Assembly: GCF_018069895.1 (NCBI RefSeq)
Contig: NZ_JAGQDH010000005.1
Span: 124,001-188,000, forward strand
From: Roseovarius autotrophicus
Lineage (GTDB): Bacteria; Pseudomonadota; Alphaproteobacteria; Rhodobacterales; Rhodobacteraceae
Direction: 5' to 3'
DNA: 64,000 bases
Position numbers and translations under genes: made by a program
Notes under the pieces: generated by a model
Seen by the model: only the letters and a program-made list of their open reading frames with translations
Database searches by the model: none
Told to the model about the DNA's origin: nothing
In this document: positions 60,815 to 64,000 of the stretch, piece by piece
How positions within the stretch are numbered: the first letter of the stretch is position 1
How the letters are laid out: the number at the start of each line of letters is the position of its first letter

Positions 60815-60872
60815 ATGCTATTTCTCCCGGCTGTGGGAAAAAAAGCATAAAAACACATGATGTGCGAGTCAG
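60815..60872 (-). promoter_or_regulatory. Candidate promoter and operators of the tup operon
   Basis: An imperfect palindrome has 14-base arms (60815-60828 and 60835-60848, 12 of 14 paired) around a 6-base centre. On the minus strand CTGACT (60867-60872) and TATGCT (60844-60849) are 17 bases apart, and the perfect palindrome CACAT-C-ATGTG (60854-60864 on the + strand as CACAT-G-ATGTG) lies between them. A bound regulator would overlap the promoter, so repression by oxyanion-loaded regulator is plausible. Confidence 0.55.
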
Positions 60873-60887
60873 AATTTCGAGATTGGC

Positions 60888-62015
60888 TCAGATTTCGCGA
60901 AACTCCGCGCGAAGCGCCGAACCATGCTCTCCGAGCGCGGGTACCGGGCCGGGCGCAGACAGCACCCCGTCAACGATCGCGCCGGGTGCCAGCATCCGCA
61001 CCGGGCCGGACGGGGTCTTTACCGTGACATGGCGGTTCTGCGGATGGGTTTTCAGATCCTCCATATCGCTGACCCGGCCATAGGCGATGCGCGCTGCACG
61101 CAGTCTTTCGGCCATCACGTCGCGGGGCAGCGCGGCAAAGACGGGCCGCAGGATTTCGTCGAGCGCGGCGCGATTGGAAACGCGGTTCGTGTTGTTGTCA
61201 AAGCGCGGATCGCGGGCCAGCGCGGCATCACCGATGATCGCCTCGCAGAGCACTGCCCATTCGCGCTCGTTCTGGATCGAGATCAGCACCGCCTTGCCGT
61301 CAGCCCCCTCATAAACGCCGTAGGGCGCGATGGTGGGATGGTTGAGCCCGACGCGCGGCGGTACCTTGCCGCCATAGGCATACTGAAGATACGGCACGTT
61401 CATCCAGTCGCCCAGTGCGTGAAAGAGCGACACCGCTATATGCCGCCCCTCACCGCTGTGCGCCCGTCCGATCAGCGCCTCGAGAATGGCCTGATAGGCT
61501 GTCATTCCCGCCGCGATGTCGCAGACCGACACACCGGTGCGTGCAGGCCCCGCTGTGTTACCGGTGATCGAGGAAAGCCCGGTCTCGGCCTGCACCAGCA
61601 GATCATACGCCTTCAGATCGGCGAGTGGTCCCTCCTCACCATAGCCCGAGATCGATACGGTGATAAGACGCGGGTTGTCGGCGCGCAACCGCGCAGGAGC
61701 GAATCCGAGACGGTCAATCGCCCCCGGCGCGAGGTTCTGGATGAACACATCCGCGCGTGCCACCATCCGTGCCAGAAGCGCGCGGTCCTCGTCCTGTCGC
61801 AGATCGAGGCAGACCGATTCCTTGCCGCGGTTGAGCCAGACAAAATAGGCGCTCTCGCCCTTCACGAGGCTGTCATAGCCGCGCGCGAAATCGCCCTCGG
61901 GACGCTCGACCTTGATCACGCGCGCCCCCGCCTCGGCCAACCGCCCCGAGGCATAGGGCGCGGCTACTGCCTGCTCTATCGAGACGACGAGAACATCGCT
62001 GAGATCGCTGCGCAT
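60888..62015 (-). CDS. CaiB/BaiF CoA-transferase family protein
   Basis: This 375-residue class III CoA-transferase moves CoA between carboxylic acids. Typical stretches are VSIEQAVAAPYASGRLAEAG at the N-terminus, ARVIKVERPEGDFARGYD, and LDLRQDEDRALLARMV followed by VFIQNLAPGAIDRLGF; NLAPGAIDRLGF includes the region before the catalytic Asp. Its substrate is unknown. It is divergent from a LysR gene and an acyl-CoA dehydrogenase, so it probably activates an acid that the dehydrogenase then oxidises. The start at 62015 has AAAGGA upstream. Confidence 0.88.
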   Translation of the reverse strand: MRSDLSDVLVVSIEQAVAAPYASGRLAEAGARVIKVERPEGDFARGYDSLVKGESAYFVWLNRGKESVCLDLRQDEDRALLARMVARADVFIQNLAPGAIDRLGFAPARLRADNPRLITVSISGYGEEGPLADLKAYDLLVQAETGLSSITGNTAGPARTGVSVCDIAAGMTAYQAILEALIGRAHSGEGRHIAVSLFHALGDWMNVPYLQYAYGGKVPPRVGLNHPTIAPYGVYEGADGKAVLISIQNEREWAVLCEAIIGDAALARDPRFDNNTNRVSNRAALDEILRPVFAALPRDVMAERLRAARIAYGRVSDMEDLKTHPQNRHVTVKTPSGPVRMLAPGAIVDGVLSAPGPVPALGEHGSALRAEFREI

Positions 62016-62092
62016 GGGGCCGGTCCTTTCCTGCGTTACACGCACAAAATGCCCGAAGCGCCGCGAAATGGGAAATACCCGGCTATTCGCAC

Positions 62093-62115
62093 AGCCATAG
62101 TCGTACGTTATGGCT
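62093..62115. promoter_or_regulatory. LysR-type operator with T-N11-A dyad
   Basis: AGCCATA-N9-TATGGCT is a perfect 7-base inverted repeat in the 156-base region between the divergent CaiB and LysR genes. It contains the T-N11-A core (T at 62098, A at 62110) that LysR-type proteins bind, so it is the best candidate for autoregulation and for control of the CaiB gene. Confidence 0.75.
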
Positions 62116-62171
62116 TGCGCTCTTCTCATCCGCCTGTGTTCTCGCGTGCGCGGGTGGTGTAGGATCGCGAT

Positions 62172-63107
62172 ATGGATATTCGCCAGCTTCGCTATTTCGT
62201 CGCCATAGCCGAGGCGCCGTCGCTTTCGGCGGCGGCGCTTCATCTCGGGGTGGCGCAGCCCTCGCTCTCTCAGCATGTCACGAAGATGGAGGCGGAACTC
62301 GGCGTATCACTTCTCGACCGCTCGCCGCGTGGCTCGATGCTCACCGCTGAGGGACAGGTGCTTTTGCGCCATGCACGCGAGATTACCACCGCGATGGACC
62401 ACTGTCTTGACGAGATGCGCGATGTCGGCGGCGCGCCGCGTGGCAAGGTTGGATTTGGTCTGCCGCCCTCGGTCTCGATGGTGCTTTCGGTGCCGCTTGC
62501 CGAAACCGTGCGGGTTGAGTCGCCAGATATCCGCCTGCGCGCCGTCGAGGCGATGAGCGGTTACATAAAGGCATGGGTCGAGGATGGCACTGTCGATCTC
62601 GGCTTTATCTATGACCTCAAGGGGGCCGAGCATTTCCGCGCCAGACATGTGCTTGACGAGCGCCTGCATGTCTATGCCGCACCCGACAACTGGCCCTTTG
62701 TCACGCCCCCCGGCACGCCTGTGCCGCTCGCTGCGCTGGAGGGGCTCGAAATGATCCTGCCCGAGGCCGCGCACGGACTGCGCCGGACCATCGAGGGCTA
62801 TGCCCGCCCGCTTGGCCTGAGCCTCAATGTGACCATCGAAATGGACGCGATGACGCAGATCAAGGAGTTGGTGGCGCGCGGTTCGGGTCACGCGATCTTT
62901 TCGCCCTCGGCAGTGCATGACGCGGTAGCGCGCGGCGATCTGGTCGGCGCGCCCCTTGCCGACCCCGAGATGGTGCGCCCGGTCTGGCTTGTGAGCAACC
63001 CTGCCCGCCCGACAAGCAGCGCCTCTCGTGCCGTCGAGGCGATCACGCTCGACGTGATCCGCGATCTGGTGGGTCGGGGCATCTGGGAGGGCACGCTCCG
63101 GCCATAG
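62172..63107 (+). CDS. LysR-family transcriptional regulator
   Basis: The 311-residue regulator has the winged HTH at its N-terminus (LRYFVAIAEAPSLSAAALHL, then VAQPSLSQHVTKMEAELGV) and a type 2 periplasmic-binding-like effector domain from residue ~95. It sits between divergent CaiB and downstream acyl-CoA dehydrogenase genes, so a CoA-linked acid or its precursor is a likely effector. A perfect T-N11-A palindrome lies 57 bases upstream of the start. Confidence 0.92.
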   Translation: MDIRQLRYFVAIAEAPSLSAAALHLGVAQPSLSQHVTKMEAELGVSLLDRSPRGSMLTAEGQVLLRHAREITTAMDHCLDEMRDVGGAPRGKVGFGLPPSVSMVLSVPLAETVRVESPDIRLRAVEAMSGYIKAWVEDGTVDLGFIYDLKGAEHFRARHVLDERLHVYAAPDNWPFVTPPGTPVPLAALEGLEMILPEAAHGLRRTIEGYARPLGLSLNVTIEMDAMTQIKELVARGSGHAIFSPSAVHDAVARGDLVGAPLADPEMVRPVWLVSNPARPTSSASRAVEAITLDVIRDLVGRGIWEGTLRP

Positions 63108-63197
63108 CGTTTTCCAATGCCTCTCAATGGCACGCGGTATTTCCCTTATGGCCAAGAAGTTGCGAGAAACGCCGGGTGTGAAACAAGGACTCCGCGC

Positions 63198-64000
63198 ATG
63201 ACATCATTCAACCCCACGGCGGATTACGCCGATATCCGCGCAGGCGTGGCGAAGGTCTGCGCGCGGTTCCCCGGCCCGTATTGGCGCGATCTCGACGCGC
63301 GCAGCGCCTATCCGTCCGAGTTTGTCGGCGCGTTGATCGATGAAGGCTATCTGGGCGCGATGATCCCCGAGACCTATGGCGGTTCCGGCTTGCCGCTGAC
63401 CGCCGCTGCTGTGATCCTTGAGGAGATTCACCATCAGGGCTGTAACGCCGCCGCCTGCCATGCGCAGATGTATACGATGGGCACGCTCCTGCGCCATGGA
63501 TCAGAGACGCAGAAGGCGGCGTATCTGCCAGGCATCGCCGATGGTTCCTTGCGCCTCCAAGCCTTTGGCGTGACCGAACCGACCAGTGGCACCGATACGC
63601 TGGCACTCAAGACCACGGCGCGGCGCGAAGGCGATGAATATGTGATCAACGGCCAGAAGATCTGGACCTCGCGGGCCGAGCATTCGGACCTGATGATCCT
63701 GCTTGTCCGCACCACGCCGCGCGATCAGGCGAAATCGAAAACCGATGGCCTGTCGGTGTTCCTTGTGGATCTGCGCGGCAAGGTGGGTAACGGCATCGAT
63801 ATTCGCCCGATCCGCACCATGATCAACCACGCCACCACCGAGGTGTTCTTTGACAATCTGCGCGTCCCGGCGGATAGCCTAATCGGTGAAGAGGGCAAGG
63901 GCTTTCGCTATATCCTGTCGGGGATGAATTCCGAACGCATCCTGATTGCCGCCGAATGTATCGGCGATGCCAAGTGGTTTCTGAACAAAGGGGCCGCCTA
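63198..64000 (+). CDS. Acyl-CoA dehydrogenase, N-terminal part (cut by window end)
   Basis: The 267 visible residues form the N-terminal and middle domains of a flavin acyl-CoA dehydrogenase: an N-terminal helical region with GAMIPETYGGSGLPLTAAAV (about residue 57), then FGVTEPTSGTDTLALKTTAR with the FAD/substrate loop, YVINGQKIWTSRAEHSD, and IGEEGKGFRYILSGMNSER. The C-terminal catalytic region is outside the window. It follows lysR by 90 bases. Together with the CaiB protein it suggests oxidation of an activated acid; chain length cannot be judged. Confidence 0.92.
   Translation, partial: MTSFNPTADYADIRAGVAKVCARFPGPYWRDLDARSAYPSEFVGALIDEGYLGAMIPETYGGSGLPLTAAAVILEEIHHQGCNAAACHAQMYTMGTLLRHGSETQKAAYLPGIADGSLRLQAFGVTEPTSGTDTLALKTTARREGDEYVINGQKIWTSRAEHSDLMILLVRTTPRDQAKSKTDGLSVFLVDLRGKVGNGIDIRPIRTMINHATTEVFFDNLRVPADSLIGEEGKGFRYILSGMNSERILIAAECIGDAKWFLNKGAA

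Noticed and set aside
1..64000. Mobile elements, phage, CRISPR arrays, restriction or toxin-antitoxin systems, tRNA or rRNA genes
   Set aside because: No transposase, integrase, regular repeat array, defence gene or tRNA-like T-arm/acceptor pairing was seen; the region appears to be stable core and lightly accessory chromosome.

Overview
The window reads as an ordinary stretch of chromosome from a high-GC alphaproteobacterium of the Rhodobacterales (Roseobacter/Rhodobacter-like). The reasons are the codon and base composition, the general L-amino-acid ABC transporter aapJQMP, an ATP12-type F1-ATPase chaperone next to crcB/rluC/gph, an invasion-associated locus B protein, the pyrB to pseudo-pyrC arrangement and many ATGA/TGATG-coupled operons. 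Genus cannot be fixed from sequence reading alone. Coding density is very high: 69 protein genes were recognised, two of them cut by the window ends. No gap between genes exceeds 300 bases; the longest (27065-27326, 51800-52040, 20133-20356, 38132-38351, 3723-3932) are 210-262 bases and are described by the sites they hold. I saw no rRNA or tRNA gene, CRISPR array, insertion sequence, phage gene or attachment site.

Layout. 1-6.5 kb: end of a malic enzyme, a PfkB sugar kinase, MsrA, thiopurine methyltransferase, then the divergent argG/ilvA pair. 6.5-8.3 kb: an Hpt protein divergent from a receiver-PP2C phosphatase. 8.3-12.7 kb: two Nudix hydrolases, Hsp33, CCA-adding enzyme and an RNA uracil methyltransferase. 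12.8-14.6 kb: two L,D-transpeptidases around a CAP-domain lipoprotein. 14.7-20.1 kb: a small secreted protein, hemH, a degenerate methyltransferase, comF, grxC, a nitrilase-family amidase, a MarR regulator, rlmH and rsfS. 20.3-28.6 kb: HDAC-like deacetylase, MFS transporter, asd, MuiA-like protein, IalB protein, asparaginase, EF-hand protein, serB. 28.7-33.1 kb: aapPMQJ. 33.3-38.1 kb: ATP12, gph, rluC, crcB, alpha/beta hydrolase, EamA transporter.

38.3-42.3 kb is a six-gene run of start/stop overlaps: pyrB, three small membrane-protein genes, a dihydroorotase homologue that has lost its metal ligands, and plsY. 42.3-47.5 kb is a catabolic-looking cluster: a divergent Lrp/AsnC regulator, a homodimeric PDH-E1-like transketolase, a class II aldolase and a SAF-domain dehydrogenase. 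47.7-51.8 kb is a short exopolysaccharide export operon (YjbH, YjbF, Wza-like) without glycosyltransferases. 52.0-53.9 kb encodes a sorbosone-dehydrogenase-like protein and a dihaem cytochrome c.

53.9-57.6 kb is a reactive-sulfur operon (two YeeE/YedE proteins, a persulfide-dioxygenase-like hydrolase, then a SulP transporter) with an upstream dyad resembling the SqrR/BigR operator. 57.6-60.8 kb is a tungstate-type ABC transporter facing an excisionase-HTH regulator with a periplasmic-binding-protein-like domain. 60.9-64 kb is a CaiB CoA-transferase divergent from a LysR regulator and an acyl-CoA dehydrogenase, with a clean T-N11-A palindrome between them. The most interesting items are these last systems and the pyr and Lrp clusters; all functional links are inferences from sequence and gene order.
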